The translations under genes and the position numbers were made by a program. Shown here piece by piece: positions 50,423-59,196 of a stretch of 64,000 nucleotides of DNA (position 1 is its first letter; each line of letters opens with the position of its first letter). Under the pieces are notes generated by a model, which did not search any database, was not told the DNA's origin, and saw nothing but the letters and a program-made list of their open reading frames with translations. This DNA is from Clostridium thailandense (GTDB taxonomy: Bacteria; Bacillota; Clostridia; Clostridiales; Clostridiaceae), in the NCBI RefSeq assembly GCF_019207025.1, contig NZ_JAEEGC010000034.1, forward strand, positions 1-64,000, in the 5' to 3' direction.

Positions 50423-51778
50423 ATGACTTGGAAACCTGTCATAGATAGAAGCGTTAAATCTATATATCTTTCTTTAGCAAACCAACTGGAGCAAGATATT
50501 ATTGGTGGCACATTACTGCCGGGAACAAAATTACCGCCACAAAGAGAACTGGCAGATTTTCTCGATATCAATGTCAGTACCGTTTCAAAGGCTTTTAAGG
50601 TATGTGAACTGAAAGGATTGTTGAGTGCCACTATCGGTAGTGGCACTTTTGTTTCCTTTGACGCACTAGCTAATGCTTATCTGCTTACGGAAGGTGGGCT
50701 TCAAAGTTTAATTGAAATGGGCGCTACAATTCCCGAAGCATCGTCAAACAAGACACTTATGCTTCAATTAAAAAATATGGTGAACGAGCCGAACTCTTGT
50801 AGGTGGTTTAATTATAATAGACCAAGTGACACGCTTTGGCAAAAGGATGCCGCGGTGATGTTGATGAAAAAGTGTGGCTATGATACAGACCGAGAAAGCA
50901 TTTTATTCTCTAACGGCGGTCAAAATGCAATAACAGCGATTTTGGCAGGGCTTTTCAAATATGGTGATAAAATTGGTGTTGATCCACATACCTATTCTGG
51001 GGTGAAAACATCAGCAGCTATGCTGGGAATTCAATTAGTTCCAATAAAGCAAAGCCATAACGAAATGAGCGAAGACGCTCTAATATATGCTTGTAAGAAT
51101 GAAAATTTGAAAGGTATTTATCTAATTCCCGGCTATCAGAATCCGACCACACATATCATGTCGTTGGCTCGCAGAAAAGTATTGGGACAGATTGCAGAAG
51201 AACACAATATTCTTGTTATTGAGGATGGAACCTATCATCTTATGAGTGAGCCAATATCAGCTGTGGCATCATTTGCATCGGAAAGAACAATCTACATTGC
51301 AAGTTTATCAAAATCAGTTGCGCCTGGTCTTCGTCTAGCTTACGTATCCGTTCCAAAGATGTATAAAATACCGCTTTCCAAAGCGCTTTATAATATGAAT
51401 GTTTCGGTTTCTCCACTAATGGCAGAGTTATCAGCTCGTTTGATTGTATCAGGTAAGATTAACGATATCATTGAAAAGCACAAAAAAAATACTATTGAAA
51501 GAAATAAAATGGTTAATGAGTATCTTTCTCAATATGATTGCAGGGGAGATGAAAAATGTATTTTCCGTTGGTTATATTTGCCGACAAATGTCACAGGGAC
51601 AAAGTTTGAAGCATTAGCTTTGGAACATGGTGTTCAAGTCTACGCTGCTGAACGTTTTGCGGTTGGGAATACAATTCCCGAAAAAGCAGTTCGTCTGGCA
51701 ATTTGTGCACCTGAAACCGTAGAAGAATTGAAGCGGGGCTTAAAGATTTTGCAGCAGTTGTTGTATTCCCTTAAATAA
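50423..51778 (+). CDS. MocR-type (GntR/aminotransferase) transcriptional regulator
   Basis: A 451-residue fusion of a GntR winged helix (about 1-75: IYLSLANQLEQDIIGGTLLP, then LADFLDINVSTVSKAFKVCE) and a class I aminotransferase fold (about 100-451). The PLP-binding lysine is K297 in SLSKSVAPGLRLAYV. MocR proteins use PLP or its adduct with an amino acid as effector. Sites upstream of it and of azlCD make those transporter genes the likely target. The ATG at 50423 has no ribosome binding site. AGGAAAGGA lies before an in-frame ATT (50393), so the true start may be ten codons earlier. Confidence 0.9.
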   Translation: MTWKPVIDRSVKSIYLSLANQLEQDIIGGTLLPGTKLPPQRELADFLDINVSTVSKAFKVCELKGLLSATIGSGTFVSFDALANAYLLTEGGLQSLIEMGATIPEASSNKTLMLQLKNMVNEPNSCRWFNYNRPSDTLWQKDAAVMLMKKCGYDTDRESILFSNGGQNAITAILAGLFKYGDKIGVDPHTYSGVKTSAAMLGIQLVPIKQSHNEMSEDALIYACKNENLKGIYLIPGYQNPTTHIMSLARRKVLGQIAEEHNILVIEDGTYHLMSEPISAVASFASERTIYIASLSKSVAPGLRLAYVSVPKMYKIPLSKALYNMNVSVSPLMAELSARLIVSGKINDIIEKHKKNTIERNKMVNEYLSQYDCRGDEKCIFRWLYLPTNVTGTKFEALALEHGVQVYAAERFAVGNTIPEKAVRLAICAPETVEELKRGLKILQQLLYSLK

Positions 51779-51794
51779 TCAGTAGAAAATTGTA

Positions 51795-51821
51795 CGCCAC
51801 ACATTTATATAATTGTATGGC
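51795..51821. promoter_or_regulatory. Candidate MocR operator upstream of azlC
   Basis: CGCCA (51795-51799) and TGGCG (51818-51822) bracket an inverted repeat containing AATTGTATGGC, the exact inverse of the site before mocR. It lies about 65 bases upstream of azlC. Confidence 0.55.
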
Positions 51822-51884
51822 GAATGTTTATATGCTAACATGGGCTATAAGATGAATGTTTGCATATAAAGGGGGATACGTATT

Positions 51885-52586
51885 ATGAAAACACTTCGTT
51901 TTGCTATTAAGCAAATAGTACCATTGTTATTTTCATATCTTTTTGTGGGCTTGGCATTTGGAATTTTGATACACGAAGCAGGTTACTCTGCTATATGGGC
52001 GTGTTTAGCTGGAACCTTCATCTATGCAGGTTCTATGCAGATTGTTATGGTTTCCCTTATGACCTCTGGCGCACCGCTAGAAATGGTTGCAGTTATGACC
52101 TTCTTCGTCAATGCAAGACACATTTTCTACGGCATCGGATTTGTTGATAAGTTTCGCAAGATGGGATGGAAATATCCCTATATGGTTTTAACACTAACTG
52201 ATGAAATCTATTCAGTATTTTGTGTGATAGAATACCCTGAAGATGTGGATGAAAAAAAAGCAGACTTCTATATTGCTTTTATATGCCATTTACTATGGAT
52301 TTTCAGCTGCACAACTGGAGCTTTGCTTGGTCAGGTGCTTCCATTTGATATGAGAGGTATTGAATTTTCCGCTACCGCATTTTTTACTGTGGTTTGTGTC
52401 AATCAATGGCGTCAGTTTGCTTCTCACATCCCTGCTATTGTAGGCTTTGCTTGTGCCATTGTATTCTATATCCTATTGGGTGCAAACAACTTTTTGATTC
52501 CTGCGTTATCAGTTAGTTTGATCGTATTAGTAATTATGAAGGATATTATAAACATGCAAATGGGGGGAATTAAGTATGACAATTAA
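51885..52586 (+). CDS. azlC: Branched-chain amino acid exporter large subunit
   Basis: A 233-residue membrane protein of the AzlC family: a start with LFSYLFVGLAFGILIHEAGY, the conserved GTFIYAGSMQIVMVSLM near 45-61 and FFVNARHIFYGIGFVDKF near 73-90, LTDEIYSVF, and several C-terminal helices. With AzlD it exports branched-chain amino acids and toxic analogues. GGGGGA precedes the ATG. The end overlaps azlD by 11 bases. A MocR site upstream suggests amino-acid-responsive control. Confidence 0.92.
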   Translation: MKTLRFAIKQIVPLLFSYLFVGLAFGILIHEAGYSAIWACLAGTFIYAGSMQIVMVSLMTSGAPLEMVAVMTFFVNARHIFYGIGFVDKFRKMGWKYPYMVLTLTDEIYSVFCVIEYPEDVDEKKADFYIAFICHLLWIFSCTTGALLGQVLPFDMRGIEFSATAFFTVVCVNQWRQFASHIPAIVGFACAIVFYILLGANNFLIPALSVSLIVLVIMKDIINMQMGGIKYDN

Positions 52587-52914
52587 TTTTGGATACTCTT
52601 TCGTAACTATTATTGTAGTGTCATCAGTAACTGGACTAGTTCGTGCTATACCATACCTTTTCTTTGGCAGAAAGAAAGAGCTCCCAACAACTGTTCGATA
52701 TCTGGGTTCCGTGTTACCTGCATCTATCATGATTATTCTAGTGGTTTACTGTGTGAGAAACATTAAATTGTCCGTATTTCCATTTGGACTCGCGGAGCTA
52801 CTTTCAATTGCTATTGTTATAGTTGCTCAAGTAATAAAGAAGAATACTTTTCTTAGTATCTTTCTCGGCACAGCTTTTTATATGATCTTGATTCGAACAG
52901 TGTTTATGAAATAG
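52576..52914 (+). CDS. azlD: Branched-chain amino acid exporter small subunit
   Basis: A 112-residue protein with four hydrophobic segments and the AzlD pattern (VTGLVRAIPYLFFGRK, then VRYLGSVLPASIMIILVVYC). It pairs with AzlC as the second subunit of the exporter. A GGGGGGAA site inside azlC precedes the ATG, and the 11-base overlap implies translational coupling. A hairpin terminator follows. Confidence 0.9.
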   Translation: MTINFGYSFVTIIVVSSVTGLVRAIPYLFFGRKKELPTTVRYLGSVLPASIMIILVVYCVRNIKLSVFPFGLAELLSIAIVIVAQVIKKNTFLSIFLGTAFYMILIRTVFMK

Positions 52915-52971
52915 TGTAAATATTTAACATTTATAATGATGAACCATGAAATATATTTATACATAATACTG

Positions 52972-53004
52972 GCAACCATTTCTTATGAAAATGGTTGCTT
53001 TGTC
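52972..53004 (+). terminator. Terminator of azlCD
   Basis: GCAACCATTT (52972-52981) pairs perfectly with AAATGGTTGC (52989-52998), followed by TTTGTC. It lies between convergent azlD and sspH. Confidence 0.75.
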
Positions 53005-53006
53005 AT

Positions 53007-53186
53007 TTAATGTTCCATTAGGTCACTTAAAGACACCTCTTGTTCACTTTTGGGGTTGTTTAGAGGATGTATTTTAGCAGTCTCTTTATTGTCGTTTACA
53101 CTTTCAATGTAAATTCGTGTTCCATTATGTGTTACATCAAACATAATTGGTGATGAGGCAATTTCTTTTGCACGTACTTTATCCAT
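53007..53186 (-). CDS. sspH: Small acid-soluble spore protein, H type
   Basis: A 59-residue protein of the H-type SASP family: MDKVRAKEIASSPIMFDVTH, NGTRIYIESVND and a C-terminal VSLSDLMEH. It binds or accompanies DNA in the dormant spore and is expressed in the forespore, typically from SigG. The ATG at 53186 is used because GGAGG lies eight bases upstream; an in-frame ATG 15 bases earlier overlaps that site. It is direct evidence that the host sporulates. Confidence 0.88.
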   Translation of the reverse strand: MDKVRAKEIASSPIMFDVTHNGTRIYIESVNDNKETAKIHPLNNPKSEQEVSLSDLMEH

Positions 53187-53458
53187 AGTAATAACCTCCA
53201 TTCATTATTTTTTAGACAATCATAATTTTTACATTAAACTAATAAAATATTCTTCATCTAAAAAATGATATGGTAACAATTGATGGGATGATACAACATT
53301 GTATTTAGTAATGTAATTGTTTATAATGATTAGGGCTATAGATTGCTTCCCAAAAATGAATGCAGGTGAAGGATACAATAATTTATCAAGATGGATGAGT
53401 TATAATATCTAGAAATAAGATAAAAAAATTACATTTCGAGAAATAAGGAGACTTAAGA

Positions 53459-54103
53459 ATGAGTGAGAAATTTAGAAGAGTTATAATGACAATATTCGGT
53501 GTTCTGATAACAGGCTTTAGTGTGGGAATGTTCAATTTTTCAGCTTTTGGGATGGATCCTTTTCAGGTATTTGCACATGGTATCTGGGGTCATATACCAT
53601 TAGGCTATGGAATTTTTTATTCGATATTAAATTTGATTATGTTAATTTTTATCTTTATTATTGATCGATATAAGATTGGTCTTGGCACTTTTATTAATAT
53701 TTTTTTATTAGGGTATGACGTACAGTTTTCATCTTGGTTATTTAAAATGTTGATTCCAAGTCCAACATTCGGACTTAAGATAATATTTTTAATTATAGGA
53801 ATTATTGTTATGTGTTTTGGATGTTCCTTATATTTTACTGGAGATTTGGGAGTATCTACCTACGATGCAGTAGCTCTTATTTTATCAGAAAAGAAAGTAG
53901 CACGTTTTCAGTTTTGCAGAATTGGATCCGATTTCATTTGTACAATATTAGGCTATTCACTTGGTGCTACCGCAGGAATAGGAACAATTGTTACCGCTTT
54001 TTTTATGGGTCCAATTATCACAGTATTTAATAGTAAAGTATCAATTCCATTTCGATATGGAAAATCAGTGGATAATATAGATTCTGTTGAGATGCTAAAA
54101 TAG
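53459..54103 (+). CDS. YczE/YyaS/YitT-like membrane protein
   Basis: A 214-residue protein with five TM helices. The family text is FRRVIMTIFGVLITGFSVGM, then FSAFGMDPFQVFAHGIW, GDLGVSTYDAVALIL and GTIVTAFFMGPIITVF. Its function is poorly known; B. subtilis YczE affects surfactin and bacilysin production. AAGGAG precedes the ATG. The second ASKHA gene starts 174 bases downstream, so a shared transcript is possible but not shown. Confidence 0.85.
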   Translation: MSEKFRRVIMTIFGVLITGFSVGMFNFSAFGMDPFQVFAHGIWGHIPLGYGIFYSILNLIMLIFIFIIDRYKIGLGTFINIFLLGYDVQFSSWLFKMLIPSPTFGLKIIFLIIGIIVMCFGCSLYFTGDLGVSTYDAVALILSEKKVARFQFCRIGSDFICTILGYSLGATAGIGTIVTAFFMGPIITVFNSKVSIPFRYGKSVDNIDSVEMLK

Positions 54104-54277
54104 TAAGTAATGTAAAATTAGATTTTGCCTCAACAAATGAGCAGAAGAATGGATTATAATATAAAGGTAGGATATCCCTTTACTTATTTTATTAAATTTT
54201 CAACTCATGAGCTGAAACCTATATTCTGTGAAAGATGTTTTTTGAAAAATGAACAAAATCTAAGGAGAAGGATAATA

Positions 54278-55840
54278 ATGAAACCAATATGTAAAAAAGA
54301 ATACCTTGAATTGAAACCGCCCGGATTTGGTGATACAGTGGCTGATAAGGATAGAATTTTGCAGGCATTAAAACCTAAATATGGAGATGTATATATTTCT
54401 ATGTCTACATTAAAGTTTTATTACAAGCTGTTAAGAAATTTTGACTGGGAACTAACTGTCACAATGGTTCACAATAGTTATTCTTGGGAAATTATTATAA
54501 TAGAACGAGGAAATACTACAGATAAGAATTTTGCCTATGCAGCCGATCTTGGAAGTACAACTGTTATTATGCAACTAGTTGATCTGAATTCTGGGAATAT
54601 ACTAGGTGAAGAAAGCATAGTAAATCATCAGGCGACCTATGGCGCAGATATACTCAGCAGAATCTTTTATGTGAAGGATAATGATGATCATTTAAAAGAA
54701 ATTCAGCAATGTACACTGAGTAATTTTATAGAACTTATGGACAAACTTTATTCCTTAACAGGAATTTCCCCAGCAGAATGTGGCGCTTTAATTATTGGTG
54801 GAAATACAACAATGATCCATTTCCTGTTTGGTATTGACCCATGGTTTATATTTTCTACACCATATACTCCTTCTTTCAACAGATGCGAATTTATTTCGGG
54901 GAGAGATATTGGACTGCCTTTTAACGGATTAGTTTATTGCTTTCCTTCTGTAGCTAATTATCTTGGGGGCGATATCATCAGCGGTTTACTAACTACTGAT
55001 ATTCATAAAAGAAGTGAATTGGCTTTGTACATGGATATTGGGACAAATGGTGAAATGATTTTGGGGAATAATGAAGTTATGATTGGGGTGGCAGGAGCTG
55101 CGGGACCAGCTCTTGAAGGAGGTATAAGCAAACAAGGGATGAGGGCTAGTGCTGGAGCTGTGGATTCGGTTAGAATCGTTAATAATGAGATGATCATTAC
55201 TACTATACAGAATGAAAAACCAATAGGTATATGCGGTTCAGGAATTGTTGATCTTTTGGCTGAGATGCTTCTTGAAGGCTGGATTGATTACTCCGGTAGA
55301 TTTGTTCCTGGCAAATCAGAGCGTATCGTTTTAAGAGAAGGAGAATATGCAGTAATATATGCATGGGAAAATGAGTCTGGTTCCAATGAAGAACTTTTGT
55401 TCAGCCAAACAGATATTTTAAACTTCATGGATACAAAAGCTGCAGCAAACACGATGGTAGCCTTTTTATTAGATGAACTAGGAATTGTACCTCAAGAGGT
55501 AAAGCGGATATATATGGCCGGAGCTTTTGGTACTTATATTAACCTGGAATCTGCAATTACTATTGGACTATATCCGGATCTACCTAGAGAGCGGTTCGTT
55601 CAAATTGGTAACGGTTCACTCAAAGGAGCTTGCATGCTTCTAAAAGATGAGGAAGAATTATTAGCAGTGGAAAGTATAGTTAAGAATATAAATTACCTGC
55701 AACTGGGAGAAGCAAAAGATTTTCTATCAAAAATGTATGCAGCTAAATTCTTACCACATACTGACTTTACATTATACCCGACTGTTATGGAAAATATAAA
55801 GCACAGGAGATGTAAAGAAGATTCAATAAGTAATGGATAA
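54278..55840 (+). CDS. ASKHA-domain (DUF4445) ATPase lacking the ferredoxin domain
   Basis: A 520-residue relative of the protein at 2571. The 2Fe-2S ferredoxin is replaced by an unrelated N-terminal stretch of about 85 residues without the cysteine pattern. The ATPase loops are intact: AADLGSTTVIMQLVDL, IGGNTTMIHFLFG, YMDIGTNGEMILG, ICGSGIVDLLAEM and MAGAFGTYINLESAITIGLY. It probably activates a corrinoid or other cofactor protein but needs an external electron donor. The ATG at 54278 follows AAGGAGAAGG; upstream in-frame ATGs lack a site. The only close neighbour is the YczE-like gene. Confidence 0.82.
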   Translation: MKPICKKEYLELKPPGFGDTVADKDRILQALKPKYGDVYISMSTLKFYYKLLRNFDWELTVTMVHNSYSWEIIIIERGNTTDKNFAYAADLGSTTVIMQLVDLNSGNILGEESIVNHQATYGADILSRIFYVKDNDDHLKEIQQCTLSNFIELMDKLYSLTGISPAECGALIIGGNTTMIHFLFGIDPWFIFSTPYTPSFNRCEFISGRDIGLPFNGLVYCFPSVANYLGGDIISGLLTTDIHKRSELALYMDIGTNGEMILGNNEVMIGVAGAAGPALEGGISKQGMRASAGAVDSVRIVNNEMIITTIQNEKPIGICGSGIVDLLAEMLLEGWIDYSGRFVPGKSERIVLREGEYAVIYAWENESGSNEELLFSQTDILNFMDTKAAANTMVAFLLDELGIVPQEVKRIYMAGAFGTYINLESAITIGLYPDLPRERFVQIGNGSLKGACMLLKDEEELLAVESIVKNINYLQLGEAKDFLSKMYAAKFLPHTDFTLYPTVMENIKHRRCKEDSISNG

Positions 55841-55984
55841 CCTTTTTCTAAATACGTTGAAATGAGTTGAGAGTTCTCGGGGATTAATGATTGCATTTAA
55901 TATTCAAAATTGGTTTAAACAAGCTGTTATGTCGTAACAAGTTCAGCATCATGAAATTAAAACACTAAAAGGATAAACTTTCTT

Positions 55985-55998
55985 TTATACCGGTATAA
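55985..55998. promoter_or_regulatory. 14-bp perfect palindrome upstream of the sensor kinase gene
   Basis: TTATACCGGTATAA is perfectly symmetric and lies 77 bases before a TATAAT (56075-56080) that could serve the kinase gene. It may be a binding site for the response regulator or another factor. Confidence 0.4.
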
Positions 55999-56107
55999 GC
56001 TATTTAAAAAATAATAACAGATTATTTTTTGAAATTTAACTTGCCAATTTTAAGTTTATCTATATATAATAACTAAATTAACCAAATTGAAAGTGAATAG
56101 TGGAATT

Positions 56108-58027
56108 ATGGATTTAAAAAGCTTAGGGACAAAAGTTAGTTCAAAATGGAGGATATTGCTTATCGTATTTGTTCCTTTCATAATGATATTTGTATTAGCC
56201 ATTATGTTATCGTCAAGATCAGTTGTTGCAAATAACGGTATGGCAGATTTATCAAACATTGATTTTAGTCATAATAAATTAGTTTCATTAGATGGGCAGT
56301 GGGAATTTTATTGGAATAAACTGCTGAGGGCTGAAGATTTTAATTTAGGACAAAGACAGAAAATAGATTCCTTCATGAAAGTCCCAGGAATCTGGTCTCA
56401 TAATGCTGGTACACATTATACCAGTCAGGGGAAAGTCACATACAGGCTGTCGCTTTACTATCCGAAGGATTTGAAAGATCCTGCTCTTCGTATTCAAAAT
56501 GTTGCCAATGCTTATAAGCTGTATGTAAATGGAGAACTGATGGCAGAGGTTGGAAGTTCATTGGATAATAAAGCAAAGTTCAAAAATGATGATAAAATAA
56601 TTATTATTGACTTACCGAAGAATACGCAGAAGATAGAGCTGGTTTTTCAGGTAGGTAATTTGAATTGTGCCACAGGAGGACTTCGCATTGCCCCTGTGTT
56701 TGGGTCAAGGCAGGTATTGGAACATCAGAGAATGATTATGATAATGTTGCAGATGTTTTTCATTGGTGGTGTTTTAATATTTGGTATTCATTATTTTTCT
56801 CTGTTTCTTCTTCAGAAGGGAAACAGGACAGCACTGTTTTTCAGCATTATTTGTTTAACAACAGCTCTACGTTCTATGATATGGGGTGAAACTTCTCTGA
56901 CTATACTCTTCCCCAGTTCACCCTTGGATATGAGAATATATATAAACTATTTAACAGGATATAATTATGTTGCTATTTTAATTATGTTTGTTTATAGCCT
57001 ATATCCTTTGGAATTTAATAAAAAAGTAATGGGCTTAATACTGCTTCCTAGCCTTATTTTTGATGTATTTCTTCTGACTACGAACCCTGAGTTTATGACA
57101 TTTTATACGAATTACTTATATATTCTTTTAATTTTGCAAATGATTTATATTATGGGCGCATTGATGAAATCTGTACTTAGAAAGAGAGACAATGCAGTTT
57201 TAATGTTTATTGCCATATGTGTTTTGATTTGGGCAATTTATGTAGATATAATCGACTTTGTATTGATTGGAAGCATCTCTTTGTCTTACATGACTTTATT
57301 AGGGAATTTTGCTGTTATTTTGGCGATGTCCCATATCCAGGCGAAACAGCAGGCTAGGAACCACGAAAAGCTTATTCTGTATAATGAAAAATTATTGGAG
57401 GCAGACAAGCTGAAGGATCAAATAATGGCGACAGAGATGTCGTTTTTGCAAGCTCAGATTAAGCCTCATTTTTTATACAATGCGCTTAGCGCAATTGCCA
57501 ACGTCTGTGAAAAGGATGGGAAGCAGGCTAGTAAACTAATTATTGATTTAGCTTTTTATTTAAGAGGGAGTCTGGAATTTAACAATCTTGATAAAATGGT
57601 ATCTGTAGAAAAAGAGTTGCAGTTTGTTGATACTTATTTCCATATCGAACAAGCACGGTTTGGACAGAAAATACAGTTGAATAAAGAGATTGAAATACCT
57701 CTTGACGTTCAAATGCCGATTCTTATACTCCAGCCCTTGGTGGAAAATGCTGTTAGGCATGGTATTTCAAAAAAATTTGAAGGCGGCACTGTAACTGTGA
57801 GGATGATTCAGAAAGACGGAAATGTTTATATTGAAATCGAAGATGATGGGGTCGGCATCAATAGTGACAAATTAGCAATGATATTATGTGAACAGGATAA
57901 TGTCCAGGGAGTTGGGCTTCTTAATATACACAATAGACTTCTCAAGCTATATGGAATAGGTCTTGAAATAAGCAGTGAGCCAGGACATACCAGTGTAAAA
58001 TTATTGATAACGGAAGGTGTATTATAA
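56108..58027 (+). CDS. Sensor histidine kinase with 7TMR-DISM-type sensor and LytS-type kinase core
   Basis: About 639 residues. TM1 (WRILLIVFVPFIMIFVLAIM) leads to an external jelly-roll domain (LDGQWEFYWNKLL, VPGIWSHNAG, NAYKLYVNGELMAEVGS). Seven TM helices follow (about 210-410), then a short coiled coil and a His_kinase domain with the phospho-histidine in QAQIKPHFLYNALSAI. The ATP lid region has LVENAVRHGISKKF and GVGLLNIHNRLLKLYG. The external domain probably binds a carbohydrate-like ligand. Start choice is uncertain (ATG 56108, or GTG/TTG slightly upstream). The stop overlaps the regulator start (TAATG). Confidence 0.9.
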   Translation: MDLKSLGTKVSSKWRILLIVFVPFIMIFVLAIMLSSRSVVANNGMADLSNIDFSHNKLVSLDGQWEFYWNKLLRAEDFNLGQRQKIDSFMKVPGIWSHNAGTHYTSQGKVTYRLSLYYPKDLKDPALRIQNVANAYKLYVNGELMAEVGSSLDNKAKFKNDDKIIIIDLPKNTQKIELVFQVGNLNCATGGLRIAPVFGSRQVLEHQRMIMIMLQMFFIGGVLIFGIHYFSLFLLQKGNRTALFFSIICLTTALRSMIWGETSLTILFPSSPLDMRIYINYLTGYNYVAILIMFVYSLYPLEFNKKVMGLILLPSLIFDVFLLTTNPEFMTFYTNYLYILLILQMIYIMGALMKSVLRKRDNAVLMFIAICVLIWAIYVDIIDFVLIGSISLSYMTLLGNFAVILAMSHIQAKQQARNHEKLILYNEKLLEADKLKDQIMATEMSFLQAQIKPHFLYNALSAIANVCEKDGKQASKLIIDLAFYLRGSLEFNNLDKMVSVEKELQFVDTYFHIEQARFGQKIQLNKEIEIPLDVQMPILILQPLVENAVRHGISKKFEGGTVTVRMIQKDGNVYIEIEDDGVGINSDKLAMILCEQDNVQGVGLLNIHNRLLKLYGIGLEISSEPGHTSVKLLITEGVL

Positions 58028-58872
58028 TGAAAATTGCGGCAGTTGATGATGAAGTACATGTATTGGAAAGATTTGAAAGAATGGTTTCTGGTATAATGGA
58101 ACTCGATTTATGTGGTTTATTTGAAACAGGCGAACAGCTACTCAACTATTTAAAAAAGAATTCGCTTGATGCTGTTTTTTTAGATATCGAAATGCCTAGT
58201 GTTAATGGTCTTCACTTATCAGAGCAAATACAAAACCTGAATGAAAATATAGAGATAATTTTTGTCACCGCCTTTAATCAATATGCAGTTGAAGCCTTTG
58301 AATTGCAGGCTTTGGACTACATTCTAAAACCTATGACAGAAGAAAGACTGGCAAAATCAATAAATCGTTTGCTGAAAACTCGCAAGAACAGCAAGCTGTC
58401 AGAGAATATATTTATACAATGTTTAGGCGAATTTGAGGTGTTTTTAAACGGAGAAGCAATGACATGGAAAAACTCTAAGGCAAAGGAATTATTGGCATTT
58501 TTAGTACATAAAAATGGGGTGCCGATAGGTTGGGAAAAGATAGTTGATGCAATTTGGCCGGACTTTAATTCCGAAAAAGCTCAAACAAATTTTCATGCAA
58601 CTACCTATTTGCTGAGGAAAAGATTATCAGAAGCCGGAATATCTCATATTCTTGAATGCGTACGTGGCAATTACAGAATAGTTACAGATAAAGTAAACTG
58701 TGATATTTATCAGCTTGAAGAGACCCTCAAAAATAATAAGATGAAAAGTAAAAATGACCTTAGATTGATTGAACAGATGGTACATAAAGGGTATATGGAG
58801 GCCAACGGATATAGCTGGGCCTACCCGAAAGCTGCTGAGCTTGATATTTTGTGCAAAAGCTCCATCAAGTGA
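58027..58872 (+). CDS. Response regulator with SARP-like output domain
   Basis: A 281-residue regulator. The receiver domain (1-120) has acidic D7/D8, phosphoacceptor D53 (AVFLDIEMP), a Thr in IIFVTAF and Lys in YILKPM. The output domain has a winged helix of the SARP/OmpR type (CLGEFEVFLNGEAMTWKNSK, then TTYLLRKRLSEAG, VRGNYRI), with a short helical tail instead of a full BTAD domain. It should activate transcription when phosphorylated by the kinase encoded one base upstream. LytS-type kinases more often pair with LytTR regulators, so the SARP output is notable. Confidence 0.92.
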   Translation: MKIAAVDDEVHVLERFERMVSGIMELDLCGLFETGEQLLNYLKKNSLDAVFLDIEMPSVNGLHLSEQIQNLNENIEIIFVTAFNQYAVEAFELQALDYILKPMTEERLAKSINRLLKTRKNSKLSENIFIQCLGEFEVFLNGEAMTWKNSKAKELLAFLVHKNGVPIGWEKIVDAIWPDFNSEKAQTNFHATTYLLRKRLSEAGISHILECVRGNYRIVTDKVNCDIYQLEETLKNNKMKSKNDLRLIEQMVHKGYMEANGYSWAYPKAAELDILCKSSIK

Positions 58873-58881
58873 TTCTTAGAC

Positions 58882-59129
58882 TCAGGTGGAGTTTGCTTAA
58901 GAGGAATACCTCTCTCCATCTGAATTTTAGAAGAACTTATCCAGGGGCGTACTAGCCGTTATCTCTCACCTGCAGAGGATGGGAGTGTTACGGATGGTAG
59001 CCATCGGATAAAAAGACAGAAAAAATAAAAAAAATTTCGATAATATGTAAAAAAAGGCGAAAAGCGTTGAAATATAAGTCTTTAAGAGAAGTGCCATATA
59101 AGAGAAATCCCTCCTATATGGCACTTTTG
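58882..59129 (+). ncRNA. GC-rich structured RNA element with terminator
   Basis: This intergenic block has clear nested pairing. TCAGGTGGAG (58882-58891) pairs with CTCCATCTGA (58914-58923), and AGAGG/CCTCT with an AATA loop stacks inside. TTATCC (58937-58942) pairs with GGATAA (59006-59011), enclosing a GATGG-TAG-CCATC hairpin (58993-59005). The row 58921-58980 has 27 of 60 G/C and the next 30 bases have 16, high for this genome. A perfect 12-bp terminator (59089-59100/59115-59126) follows. It may be a stand-alone sRNA or a riboswitch-like attenuator ahead of the next genes. I recognise no named class. Confidence 0.7.
59089..59129 (+). terminator. Terminator closing the structured RNA
   Basis: AAGTGCCATATA (59089-59100) pairs perfectly with TATATGGCACTT (59115-59126) and TT follows. 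It separates the kinase/regulator genes and the RNA from the pseudo-receiver gene. Confidence 0.75.
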
Positions 59130-59196
59130 ATTTAGGGTTTATTTAGGGTAATTGTTTTAATATTAAAAAAAGCTGTTAATGGAGGTGAAGTTATGC

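Noticed and set aside
58882-59011. A c-di-GMP (GEMM) or cobalamin riboswitch ahead of the adhesin
   Set aside because: The conserved GEMM and B12-box sequence blocks as I know them are not present in this element.
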